Part shown: positions 16,821 to 24,279 of the stretch, piece after piece
How positions within the stretch are numbered: position 1 is the first letter of the stretch
How the letters are laid out: every line of letters starts with the position of its first letter
DNA from: Blastocatellia bacterium
GTDB taxonomy: Bacteria > Acidobacteriota > Blastocatellia > UBA7656 > JADIYM01
Reading direction: 5' to 3'
Assembly: GCA_016705245.1 (NCBI GenBank)
Contig: JADIYM010000020.1
Coordinates: 1-64,000 of the forward strand
Length of the DNA: 64,000 nt
The notes under the pieces: model-generated
The model's database searches: none
Seen by the model: the letters and a program-made list of their open reading frames with translations, nothing else
What the model was told of the DNA's origin: nothing
Position numbers and translations under genes: made by a program

Positions 16821-17204
16821 TTGATCAACTTGCGACGCTCGATTGTTCTCTCATTCGTCGGCTTGCTCACTCCGCTCGCCGGTGTCCTGGGCCGAACCCA
16901 GGACCGTGCATCGGTGGTCCCGGAGATGAAGGTCTTGCTCGAAAACGAGCATGTTCGCGTACAGTTCCACGATGTGGCTGTCGGCGAGAAGACGCCTCTC
17001 CACTCGCACCCGTCCTACGTTGCCTATGTGTTCAGCCCCTACACAGCACGATTCGTCCTTGCTGATGGCTCAGTGAAGACGGCGGAACGCAAGACTGGAG
17101 ATGTTTTCTACAGCGGGCCGGTCACCCACTCGGTTGAAAACACTGGATCAACTCCAATCCACAACCTGATCGTCGAACTCAAGGGTGAGACACCTGGGCT
17201 GTGA
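16821..17204 (+). CDS. Secreted cupin-domain protein
   Basis: A strong AGGAGG six bases upstream selects the TTG at 16821. The 127-residue product has a signal peptide and one cupin barrel: HSHP with KTPLHSH, a middle stretch ARFVLADGSVK, and GDVFYSGPVTHSVEN carrying the third histidine. The metal site HxH...H is complete, so it likely binds a divalent metal. The ligand or reaction is unknown. Confidence 0.8.
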   Translation: MINLRRSIVLSFVGLLTPLAGVLGRTQDRASVVPEMKVLLENEHVRVQFHDVAVGEKTPLHSHPSYVAYVFSPYTARFVLADGSVKTAERKTGDVFYSGPVTHSVENTGSTPIHNLIVELKGETPGL

Positions 17205-17255
17205 AGTGGGTTCTTTCTATCCTACGGCGATGACCGGGCTCGTACCTGCGCCGCC

Positions 17256-17345
17256 GCCGAACTAGCCGCATGCAGCGCGCGCAGCGTGAGTTGGTCTTTG
17301 GCAGTTGACGCGGTCGTGCGCGCCCGTTGATGCTTGTCGTTCAGC
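17256..17345 (+). other. attC site 19 (short form)
   Basis: GCCGAAC (17256) complements the cassette's leading GTTCGGC. The last core is GTTCAGC (17339-17345). Confidence 0.85.
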
Positions 17346-17363
17346 ATCAATCGAAGTGAAGGC

Positions 17364-18032
17364 ATGAAGATGACACGCGTCCGAGTTGAGGGCTTTACCA
17401 TCTCGCTTGACGGATACGGAGCTGGTCCGAATCAGGACATCAGGAATCCGCTCGGCGTGGGCGGGACAGAGTTGCACCAGTGGTTAGTCCCGACACGCAC
17501 GATCCAACGGACCTTATTTGGCGCCAACGGTGGCACAACGGGGATCGATGACGACTTCGCTGCACGGGGCTTCAAGAATGTTGGCGCCTGGATTCTCGGA
17601 AGAAACATGTTCGGACCGATTCGAGGTTCCTGGCCTGACATGAACTGGAAAGGCTGGTGGGGCGACAACCCACCCTATCACGTTCCAACTTTCATCCTGA
17701 CACATCACGCGCGCCCGCCCATCCAGATGGAAGGCGGAACGACATTCTACTTCGTCACGGGCGGTATTCAGGAGGCGCTTGACCAGGCGCGCGACGCAGC
17801 CAACGGAATGGATGTGCGCATTGGCGGCGGAGCTAACACTATCCAGCAATATCTTCGGACGGGCCTCATCGATGAGCTGCACGTCGCGATGTCGCCGGTC
17901 CTGCTGGGCGGGGGAGAGCGACTGTTCGAGGGGATTGACGTGCGCGCTCTGGGATACGAATGCGTTCAGTTCGTCGCGTCGGAGAAAGCCACCCATGTAG
18001 TACTGCGGCGCCAAGGGCACAGTGACGGCTAA
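17364..18032 (+). CDS. RibD C-terminal / dihydrofolate-reductase-like protein
   Basis: The 222-residue protein belongs to the RibD_C family: VEGFTISLDGY at the start, GRNMFGPIRG, FVTGGIQEAL, GGANTIQQYL for NADPH binding, and LIDELHVAMSPVLLGGGERLF. Cassette-borne relatives are frequent in integrons, and family members reduce small carbonyl or pterin-type substrates with NADPH. GAAGTGAAGG precedes the ATG at 17364. It is not a trimethoprim-resistance DfrA or DfrB type. Confidence 0.82.
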   Translation: MKMTRVRVEGFTISLDGYGAGPNQDIRNPLGVGGTELHQWLVPTRTIQRTLFGANGGTTGIDDDFAARGFKNVGAWILGRNMFGPIRGSWPDMNWKGWWGDNPPYHVPTFILTHHARPPIQMEGGTTFYFVTGGIQEALDQARDAANGMDVRIGGGANTIQQYLRTGLIDELHVAMSPVLLGGGERLFEGIDVRALGYECVQFVASEKATHVVLRRQGHSDG

Positions 18033-18090
18033 CGCCCGGGTTCAGCGGCCCGTGCGCTGCGCGGCCCGCCGCTGCACCGGAGCGTTGAAC
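18027..18090 (+). other. attC site 20 (different type, 64 bp)
   Basis: GGCTAAC (18027) overlaps the stop codon, and the last core is GTTGAAC (18084-18090). The arms GGTTCAGCGGCCCG and CGCCGCTGCACC differ from the main type. Confidence 0.75.
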
Positions 18091-18130
18091 GGATCCTCGC
18101 AGCACTACTTAGAAGAACCTGGAGAATGAG

Positions 18131-18613
18131 ATGGCAGTCAACTCCGTTGGCGCGATGGGCACACCGGAGGCCCAGCTTCGATCCCTCATCGAGAAGTTCG
18201 ATCCCAAGTACCAGAAGCTCATCCGCTCGGTCCGATCTGCTGTGCGCAAGCGATTGCCGACCGCCAACGAGCTGGTGTACGACTACAACACCTTCTTCGT
18301 CATCGCGTATTCGTCGACGGAGCGACCCCCGGATGCGATCCTCGCTACCGCCGCGCGTCCTGACGGCGTGCGTTTGTACCTCATGCACGGACCTCAATTG
18401 CCCGACCCGAAGAAGCTGCTGATGGGATCGGGCAAACAAACCCGCTTTATCCGGCTGGAGGCTGCCAGACAGTTGGCGCATCCGGATGTTGAGGCGCTGA
18501 TCGCCGCTGCGATTGATCAGGCTAGTGCTCCGTTGCCGTCCGAGGGCCCCGGCAGACTGGTCATTCGGACGTTTGGTGCCAAGAAGCGGCCCCGTCGGAA
18601 GCCGGCGGAGTGA
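18131..18613 (+). CDS. DUF1801 domain protein
   Basis: The 160-residue protein shows the DUF1801 (YdhG-like) pattern: LIEKFDPKYQKLIRSVR, then ANELVYDYNTFFVIAYSSTERP and LMHGPQLPDPKKLLMGSGKQTRFIRL, with a terminal helix and a basic tail. Relatives are small cytoplasmic proteins, one of which has been linked to iron handling. GGAGAATGAG precedes the ATG at 18131. Common cargo of integron cassettes. Confidence 0.75.
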   Translation: MAVNSVGAMGTPEAQLRSLIEKFDPKYQKLIRSVRSAVRKRLPTANELVYDYNTFFVIAYSSTERPPDAILATAARPDGVRLYLMHGPQLPDPKKLLMGSGKQTRFIRLEAARQLAHPDVEALIAAAIDQASAPLPSEGPGRLVIRTFGAKKRPRRKPAE

Positions 18614-18665
18614 CGGCAGACGTTGCTGGGGCATGGTGGTAGTCTGCCTGCGGCAGGCTTGGGCC

Positions 18666-18723
18666 ACCGAACAACAGCAATCAGCGGACGTCGCTGCGCG
18701 CCCCCTGACGCTTGTCGTTGGAC
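18666..18723 (+). other. attC site 21 (different type, 58 bp)
   Basis: ACCGAAC (18666), arms CAATCAGCGGACG and CCCTGACGCTTG, and GTTGGAC (18717-18723). Confidence 0.75.
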
Positions 18724-18765
18724 GGCATGTGAGGCCGCAAGACTGATTCTTCAAGGGCACTCTTT

Positions 18766-19125
18766 ATGACTGCGCGTCTATTCATCCAGGCGGTCACTCG
18801 GCGACCGCGCATCGAGATGACGGCGTTGGCTGAACGCGCCGTCACCGACAGCGGCGGCTGGATCCTCGATCATCACCTGTTCTCAAACATCGCCATCTCG
18901 CTCACCTTTGAGATCGCTACTGCCAGCTTGGCGCGGCTTCTCGATGGATTGTGCGCGACGGGACTCGAGCTTACGTCGGAGTCGCACAGGCACCTTGAGG
19001 CGCTCGCCGACGGCTCGCGCGAGACCGGTGCAACGGACGATGGTGGTATCACTGGCTACTTGCAGATCACCTTCGTCCACGACGAGCCGGATCTGCGGCG
19101 CGACGTGCCAGCGATTCCCGGCTAG
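18766..19125 (+). CDS. Hypothetical protein (cassette gene)
   Basis: The 119-residue product is a soluble alpha/beta protein beginning MTARLFIQAVT with a hydrophobic strand near ISLTFEIAT and helices after it. The layout recalls small ACT- or ferredoxin-like folds, but no motif is diagnostic. I do not recognise it. The ATG at 18766 follows AAGGGCA. Confidence 0.5.
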   Translation: MTARLFIQAVTRRPRIEMTALAERAVTDSGGWILDHHLFSNIAISLTFEIATASLARLLDGLCATGLELTSESHRHLEALADGSRETGATDDGGITGYLQITFVHDEPDLRRDVPAIPG

Positions 19126-19181
19126 CGGCACGAGCGTCTGCGGTGTGATCGCACCGGGGAGTGACCTGTTTCCCGGTTGCT

Positions 19182-19275
19182 GCCAAACTAGCGCATGCGA
19201 CGGAGCGCGCTCAGCGAATGTTCGTCTTTCACGCTTGACGCCGTCGCGCGCGACCGGTGCTGCTTGACGTTGCGC
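19182..19275 (+). other. attC site 22 (short form)
   Basis: GCCAAAC (19182) and GTTGCGC (19269-19275). Main-type arms are slightly eroded (GCATGCGACGGAG and CGGTGCTGC). Confidence 0.75.
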
Positions 19276-19326
19276 GGTCCAACTCGCCATGCTGCCTATC
19301 GCTCGACTACGGAGATGAGGGGATCC

Positions 19327-20154
19327 ATGAAACGGCGCCTCGCAGTCCTTCTCGCTACTATGTTGGCATTACTTGCCGGGGGAGCGAAGGCTCAGCTCCG
19401 GACGCAGGTGACGCTGCCCCTTGAAGCGGAGATTCGAAGGGATCTTGCAAAGGCACCTTGTGATAACAAGGAGCGGCTTGGCGCAGTGAAGTCGCTGTTC
19501 TCGCAGCTGGGCGCGACGGACGCCGACGTGAGTGTCGCATCCTTCAAACACACCGAGAACCTCGTTGCCACAGTGAAGGGGAGCGGAGACGGGTTCATCG
19601 TGGTCGGAGCGCATTACGACAAGGCGAGCCATGGCTGCGGAGCCGTCGACAATTGGACTGGCATCGTCATACTCGCGCATCTCTACCGTACTATCCGGGT
19701 CACGGCGCCATCAAAGACCATTATCTTCGTAGCCTTCGGCAAAGAAGAGGCTGGTCTTGTCGGGTCGCAGGCTATGGTCGACGCGATCACGAAGAAGGAT
19801 CGAGAGAGTTATTGTTCGATGGTCAACCTCGACAGCTTCGGATTTGCTCGTCCGCAGGTGCTCGAGAACGTATCAACGCCGAAATTGACGGCCTTTGTTG
19901 CAGAAGTCGCAAGAGAGAATCAGGTGCCCTACGCAAGTGCCAGGGTAGACGCCGGTGCTGATTCAACTTCCTTCAGAGACAAGGGAATCCCAGCCGTGAC
20001 GCTCCACGGGCTATCGAACACCGGCCTTTCACTCATTCACACGAGCAAAGACCAGGTCGACCAGATCAGCGCAGAGAGTGTTCATATCGGATATCGGTTT
20101 GCGTTGATGCTCATCGCGCGCCTGGATCAGTGTGACTGCAAAGCATTTCGATGA
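19327..20154 (+). CDS. Secreted M28-family zinc aminopeptidase
   Basis: The 275-residue product has a signal peptide (MKRRLAVLLATMLALLAGGAKA) and the metal ligands of M28 peptidases in order: GAHYDKAS (His, Asp), VDNWTG (bridging Asp), KEEAGLVGS (catalytic Glu pair), NLDSFGF (Asp) and SLIHTSKD (His). It probably removes N-terminal residues from peptides in the periplasm or outside. A GAGGGGATCC segment precedes the ATG at 19327. It is short for the family but has no missing core element. Confidence 0.85.
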   Translation: MKRRLAVLLATMLALLAGGAKAQLRTQVTLPLEAEIRRDLAKAPCDNKERLGAVKSLFSQLGATDADVSVASFKHTENLVATVKGSGDGFIVVGAHYDKASHGCGAVDNWTGIVILAHLYRTIRVTAPSKTIIFVAFGKEEAGLVGSQAMVDAITKKDRESYCSMVNLDSFGFARPQVLENVSTPKLTAFVAEVARENQVPYASARVDAGADSTSFRDKGIPAVTLHGLSNTGLSLIHTSKDQVDQISAESVHIGYRFALMLIARLDQCDCKAFR

Positions 20155-20174
20155 CGTAGCGGGCGCTGGTGGGA

Positions 20175-20271
20175 CCGCCCGGCTTGCGCATCCGAGCGCT
20201 CGCTGCGATTGGCCGTCTTGTGCCCTTGACGCCGTCGCGTGCGCGCCCGCTGATGCTTGTCCTTCGACGGC
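20175..20271 (+). other. Degenerate attC site
   Basis: The second half (CTTGACGCCGTCGCG through CCGCTGATGCTTG) is clearly main type. The opening core is not recognisable and the closing core is altered to CTTCGAC after TGTC. Confidence 0.5.
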
Positions 20272-20334
20272 TCCAGGCCCGCGATTGTGGGTGCGGACAA
20301 GAAACTACCCTTCACGCCGTTACAACGAGTCAAG

Positions 20335-20526
20335 ATGGACCTCCCCTGGAATGACCTGCTCGCTGCCAGCCTGGTTGACGGGCTACATCTCATGATCGGC
20401 GCTGGCCTGGTCGGCCCGGGCGTGCGGGCATTCGCGATCCGGCCGCCCGGTTCGCTTCGCCTGCTGGATACCCGTACCTTCGATGGCTCGAGCCTGCTTA
20501 TGGCCCGGTATGCCGTCGAATGCTGA
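20335..20526 (+). pseudogene. C-terminal stub of a RibD_C-type reductase
   Basis: Only about 63-75 residues remain: a degraded AASLVDGLHLMIGAGLVG, then GSLRLLDTRTFDGSSLLMARYAV. These are the last elements of RibD_C proteins such as the one at 17364. The NADPH-binding part is missing. The frame opens upstream without a proper start. It probably records deletion of the 5' part of a cassette gene. Confidence 0.6.
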
Positions 20527-20634
20527 CTGCTGGCGTCAGTTGAGTGTACGCCTGTCAAGCCGATAAGCTGTGGTCGCCGATGACGCCGGCGGCTTGTCGG
20601 CTTGGCGTCAGACCCAATGCAGCCGGAGTAGCAA

Positions 20635-21417
20635 ATGTCCAGCACCTCATCTCCCTTTTTACTCAGCGGCCGTGTTTGCGTCATCACCGGTGGAAACCGC
20701 GGAATCGGACGCTCGATTGCGCTTGGTATGGCTCGCGCCGGCGCGGCGGTTGCCGTGCTTGCTCGAAATGAAGAGAAGAACAGTCACGTTCTTGACGAGT
20801 TAAGAGCCATTGGCGTTCCGGCGATGGCCTTGCCTCTCGACGTGACAGAGCGTGAAACGCTGTCGGGCGCCATCGACGCGTTCGAAGCAGCGTTGGGCGG
20901 GATCGATATTCTCGTGAACAACGCGGGAGTCGCTACCGTGACCGGCGGCATTCTCAACGAATCACCGGAAGTGTGGGACACGACGCTGGCGACGCATCTC
21001 GATGCGACGTTTCTCCTTTCCAAATATGCCGCGACTTCCATGGTCAAGCGTAAGCGGGGGAAGATCATTAACCTCGCCAGCATGTATTCCTACTTTGGCG
21101 CTGGACTGTTCCCGTCCTATGGCGCAGCCAAAGGGGCCATCGTGCAACTGACCAAGGCGATGGCCGTTGAACTGGCGCCGCACCACATTCAAGTCAATGC
21201 GATTGCACCGGGTTGGATCGCCACCGAGATGACCGCGCTCGCATGCGAGCATCCGGATTATGCCGAGTTCAACAGGATGATCCTGGCGCGTACGCCTGCA
21301 GGTCGATGGGGCGAGGCGGATGAAATAGCCGGTGCGGCCGTCTTCCTTGCATCTGCCGCTGCCGATTTCATCACCGGCGTCACCCTGCCAGTCGATGGTG
21401 GATATTCGATTTGTTGA
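20635..21417 (+). CDS. Short-chain dehydrogenase/reductase (SDR)
   Basis: This 260-residue classical SDR has TGGNRGIG for cofactor binding, DVTE, NNAG, catalytic serine in NLASMYS, tyrosine and lysine in SYGAAKGA, and APGWIATEM. The end GVTLPVDGGYS is typical. It is probably an NAD(P)-dependent 3-oxoacyl-ACP or sugar-alcohol-type oxidoreductase, but the substrate cannot be read from sequence. GGAG precedes the ATG. It is large for this array and complete. Its leading attC is not recognisable. Confidence 0.87.
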   Translation: MSSTSSPFLLSGRVCVITGGNRGIGRSIALGMARAGAAVAVLARNEEKNSHVLDELRAIGVPAMALPLDVTERETLSGAIDAFEAALGGIDILVNNAGVATVTGGILNESPEVWDTTLATHLDATFLLSKYAATSMVKRKRGKIINLASMYSYFGAGLFPSYGAAKGAIVQLTKAMAVELAPHHIQVNAIAPGWIATEMTALACEHPDYAEFNRMILARTPAGRWGEADEIAGAAVFLASAAADFITGVTLPVDGGYSIC

Positions 21418-21517
21418 TACCAGACCACTCAAGGGTCACTGACGCCGGCGGCCTCTGTGTGACCGCCGGCGCGCTTGCGACGGCGGCCGACGTGCGCGCT
21501 TGCTGATGCTTGACGGC

Positions 21518-21575
21518 CGCCGAACTACCGCACCTTGACGCCGTCGCGCGCGCCCGCTCATGCTTGACGTTCGTA
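21518..21575 (+). other. attC site 23, preceded by a second decayed attC
   Basis: GCCGAAC (21518) and GTTCGTA (21569-21575) bound a 58-bp site. Immediately left (about 21465-21515) is another main-type arm ending GCTGATGCTTGACGG, so two sites are in tandem with no gene between. Confidence 0.7.
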
Positions 21576-21648
21576 GACCAAACGACACACCCGCTGCTGC
21601 AGCCTGACACCCTTGACGAGCAGACGCTCGGAGCTATAGGAGTCACCG

Positions 21649-21996
21649 ATGTCGAATAATGCTTGGCGTATCCTTCTCTTCACCTTCGTCGGCAGTCCTC
21701 TTGCTGCAGTTCTCTCGAACATCCTCGGGGACAGCGTCACCTCACCGAACGGTGTGCTTTCCGGTCTTTCGTTTCTCCGGGGCGACCTCTTGCATGAGGC
21801 GCCCTTCGTTTTCTCCGTCCTCCCGGCATTCATAGCTGTCGCCGCGCTTTTCTACGTTGGCGGTCTCTTGATGGTGCGTGGCCGCGATGCAATGCCGGAG
21901 AGGCCTCGATTGGTCACGTGGCTCATCCTTGCGAACTTCCTTGTGCCCATCGGCAGCTTTGCCGTGATGTTCGTGACTCTGTCTCTCGAGAACTGA
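21649..21996 (+). CDS. Three-helix membrane protein (cassette gene)
   Basis: The 115-residue protein has hydrophobic segments near residues 7-24, 52-72 and 85-108 with a short charged loop containing RGRDAMPERPR. A TAGGAG precedes the ATG at 21649. Probably an inner-membrane protein; family not recognised. Confidence 0.65.
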   Translation: MSNNAWRILLFTFVGSPLAAVLSNILGDSVTSPNGVLSGLSFLRGDLLHEAPFVFSVLPAFIAVAALFYVGGLLMVRGRDAMPERPRLVTWLILANFLVPIGSFAVMFVTLSLEN

Positions 21997-22009
21997 CGCT
22001 CGCGGCACG

Positions 22010-22101
22010 CAGAACTAGCACATCCAGCGGTGCGCGCACAGCGAAAGTTCGTCATTTGGCCCTTGACGCCTTAGCGCGCGCCCGCTGATGCTTCACGCCA
22101 G
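22010..22101 (+). other. attC site 24 (short form, eroded cores)
   Basis: Main-type arms CATCCAGCGG and CCGCTGATGCTTC with a degenerate first core (CAGAAC) and last core (GCCAGCC). Confidence 0.65.
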
Positions 22102-22128
22102 CCGCGGCTTTCCCGATTCTTCTCATCC

Positions 22129-22593
22129 ATGGAGGCGTCTCTGGCACTCGAGCCCATGTTCGACCCTTCGCAGCAGCCGCAACGTGCCACTCTCAATGCA
22201 TATCTTGGCGCGGCAGCACCCCTTTGGAGCTCGGTCATCGATCGGGCCCGCGAGCGCGTGCCTCAGCTGGCCGAGGCGTGGCACTTTGCCGGCCCCAAGG
22301 TCGGGTGGTCGCTTCGGCTCGTCGATGGAGATCGCATCGTGGTGTACCTCACGCCGGGGGAGGGCGCGTTTCGAGTCGGCCTCGTCCTCGGCGGCAAGGC
22401 CGTGGCGGCGGCACGAGAGGCTGGTCTCTCGGCGGCGGCCGCGGCGATCCTCGACGCCGCGCCCAGGTATGCCGAGGGCCACGGCGTGCGTTTCCACGTC
22501 GCTGAGCGCAAGGACATCGCACCATTCGTGGAGCTGCTCTCGATCAAGCTGGCCGTCCCACCGAAGCCGCAGCCACGCGGCCGGCGCTCCTAA
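22129..22593 (+). CDS. DUF3788 family protein
   Basis: The 154-residue protein shows the DUF3788 pattern: an N-terminal helix pair, EAWHFAGPKVGWSLRLV, RIVVYLTPGEGAFRVGLVLGGKAV, then a helical segment and VRFHVAERKDIAPFVELLSIKL. Members are small cytoplasmic proteins of unknown role, frequent in mobile cassettes. Two ATG codons (22129 and 22156) are possible and neither has a strong ribosome binding site. Confidence 0.7.
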   Translation: MEASLALEPMFDPSQQPQRATLNAYLGAAAPLWSSVIDRARERVPQLAEAWHFAGPKVGWSLRLVDGDRIVVYLTPGEGAFRVGLVLGGKAVAAAREAGLSAAAAAILDAAPRYAEGHGVRFHVAERKDIAPFVELLSIKLAVPPKPQPRGRRS

Positions 22594-22651
22594 CAGAGAC
22601 GTTCATGGACGTGACACATAATTGATGAAGACGCTTGCATCGCACGCCTCA

Positions 22652-22765
22652 CGCATCAGTACCGGCCGCGGTAGCGCTCGGGTCGATCCCGAGCGCGTGT
22701 GAGGACACCTGGCGCTGGCTAACGTCGAGGCTGACCCGAGCGCTACCGCGCCCGGTACTGATGCG
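22652..22765. repeat. Long inverted repeat (MITE-like)
   Basis: Two arms of about 33 bp (22652-22684 and 22733-22765) are near-perfect inverted copies built on CGCATCAGTACC and GCGGTAGCGCTCGGGTC. A single arm of the same family lies at 26854-26892, outside the cassette array. It may be a non-autonomous element or a REP-type palindrome. Confidence 0.75.
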
Positions 22766-22886
22766 TGGATCGCCCGTCGTTGAGTGGGGTCATGACGAAC
22801 CCATGGTCGTCGCTGTAGGAGCGCGGGGCAGCAGAATCGCTTCGCTCGCCGCTGAAATTGATATCGTTGGGCAGCCGGAGGGGTCG

Positions 22887-22997
22887 ATAGACATTCGCGC
22901 AAGCTACGACTCGGCGGCGGCGGCGTACGCTGAACACCTATCAGACGAGCTCTACCCTAGCGCATGCCGCGGAGCGCGCACCGAGAGTTTGCCTTGA
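22887..22997 (+). pseudogene. N-terminal stub of a SAM-dependent methyltransferase
   Basis: The translation IDIRASYDSAAAAYAEHL is the characteristic start of a class I methyltransferase. Where the ATG is expected there is ATA (22887-22889), just after GGAGGGG. After about 25 residues the frame runs into the attC arm. Both the start codon and most of the gene appear lost, which indicates deletion within a cassette. Confidence 0.45.
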
Positions 22998-23041
22998 CCC
23001 TTGACGCCGTCGTGCGCGCCCTCTGATGCTTGATGATCGGC
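22953..23041 (+). other. attC site 25 (eroded main type)
   Basis: Arms GCATGCCGCGG and CTCTGATGCTTG with cores near TACCCTA and GATCGGC (23035-23041). Confidence 0.6.
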
Positions 23042-23061
23042 CGCTACCATCGGAGGGAGGC

Positions 23062-23559
23062 ATGAAGACGGAGCTCCAAAGGTTGGAAGAGCAACTCGAA
23101 CGGGCGCTCGAGGGGCAGGCGTGGCACGGTCCTTCAGTGCTCGAAGTCCTCGAGGGCGTTAGTGCGCATCAGGCTGCCGCGCATCCTATCGCGGGCGCTC
23201 ACAGCATCTGGGAGTCGGTTGAACATCTGTGCAGCGACTATGGTTTGGTTCTGAGGCGGCTCGGCGGGGATGGCAGGCAACTCACGGAATCTGAAGGCTG
23301 GCCCATGGTCCCGGAGCCAAGTGCCGAGAGCTGGACTGAATCCGTGAGCAGACTGAAACAACTCAACGCCGAGCTCCGGCTGGCAGTCGGGAGCTTTCCG
23401 CGGGAGCGTCTGGACGACCCGTTGGTGCCTGAGGTGCCATACACGGCCTATACGCAGTTCATTGGCGTAACGCAGCACGGTCTCTATCACGCAGGCCAAA
23501 TGGCACTCCTGAAGAAAGCGCTAGGGTCGGTCGATGCTGCCGTGCCGCCGCCGAACTAG
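23062..23559 (+). CDS. DinB-family metal-binding protein
   Basis: The 165-residue four-helix protein has the DinB pattern: ERALEGQAWHGPSV, then AAAHPIAGAHSIWESVEHL with the first histidine, and QHGLYHAGQMALLKKAL with the last ones. A three-histidine metal site is therefore likely. Members include thiol-transferases and DNA-damage-induced proteins, so the exact role is open. GGAGGGAGG directly precedes the ATG at 23062. Confidence 0.8.
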   Translation: MKTELQRLEEQLERALEGQAWHGPSVLEVLEGVSAHQAAAHPIAGAHSIWESVEHLCSDYGLVLRRLGGDGRQLTESEGWPMVPEPSAESWTESVSRLKQLNAELRLAVGSFPRERLDDPLVPEVPYTAYTQFIGVTQHGLYHAGQMALLKKALGSVDAAVPPPN

Positions 23560-23641
23560 CGCGTGCACCGGAGCGCGCACAGCGTGAGCTCGTTATTGAC
23601 CTTGAAGCCGTCGCGCGCGTCCGCTGATGCTGAAATTCGGC
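23550..23641 (+). other. attC site 26 (short form)
   Basis: GCCGAAC (23550) and ATTCGGC (23635-23641). Arms GCGTGCACCGG and CCGCTGATGCTG. Confidence 0.75.
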
Positions 23642-23673
23642 GGCTCGGCAGTACGTCGAAATTGGAGCACAAT

Positions 23674-24153
23674 ATGAGGCAAAGCGTAGTATCTCGATGG
23701 ATCTTCCTGATTGCGTTCGCGCTCGTTTTCTACGGAAATGGTGCTGCATTCATCGAGAGCTTTGTGAACTACTCGAGCTGGCACCTCATTGGGAGCGATG
23801 AGTTCGTTGCCTATCATCATTTCATCAGCCCTCGCGTTCTCACGTTCCTCGTCGCGCCTGCGCTTCTCGGCACCGTGTTTACGGTGATGATGTTGTGGGC
23901 CCGGCCACCTGTCATCCCATTGTGGGCTGTTTGGGCGGCAATCGCTGCGCAGGCGGTGGTGTGGGTATCGACCGCGACCATACAGGTGCCGATCCAGGTT
24001 CAGCTCAGCGAGCATGGACTGTCACTTGACTTGCTCGGGCGTCTGATCGAGACGAACTTCTGGTTACGCAGAATCCCGTATGCGGTTTGTGCAGGCCTGT
24101 TTCTGTGGATGGCGGCGAAGGCAATCGGCGCGGTCAAAGAGCCGGCGGACTAG
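23674..24153 (+). CDS. Four-helix membrane protein (cassette gene)
   Basis: This 159-residue membrane protein has four helices (about residues 9-28, 54-75, 80-100 and 135-152). Conserved-looking motifs are SWHLIGSDEF with YHHFI, RPPVIPLWA and STATIQVPIQ. I recall similar uncharacterised proteins in several phyla but no function. GGAGCAC precedes the ATG at 23674. Confidence 0.65.
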   Translation: MRQSVVSRWIFLIAFALVFYGNGAAFIESFVNYSSWHLIGSDEFVAYHHFISPRVLTFLVAPALLGTVFTVMMLWARPPVIPLWAVWAAIAAQAVVWVSTATIQVPIQVQLSEHGLSLDLLGRLIETNFWLRRIPYAVCAGLFLWMAAKAIGAVKEPAD

Positions 24154-24238
24154 CGCATGCTGCGGACCGCGCGCAGCGAGAGTTCGTCCGTTTACCCTTG
24201 ACGCCGTCGCGCGCGCCCGCTGATGCTCGACGTTCGGC
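24146..24238 (+). other. attC site 27 (last complete site)
   Basis: GCGGACT (24146) and GTTCGGC (24232-24238), main type without insert. Confidence 0.82.
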
Positions 24239-24279
24239 ACGAACGGGCGTTCTCAACTGATCGCGTTTGCGGAGGGTAG

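Noticed and set aside
491..24238. Regularly spaced repeats taken as a CRISPR array
   Set aside because: Spacing ranges from about 0.4 to over 1 kb with genes in between. The repeats are attC sites with core and arm structure, not short repeats with unique spacers.
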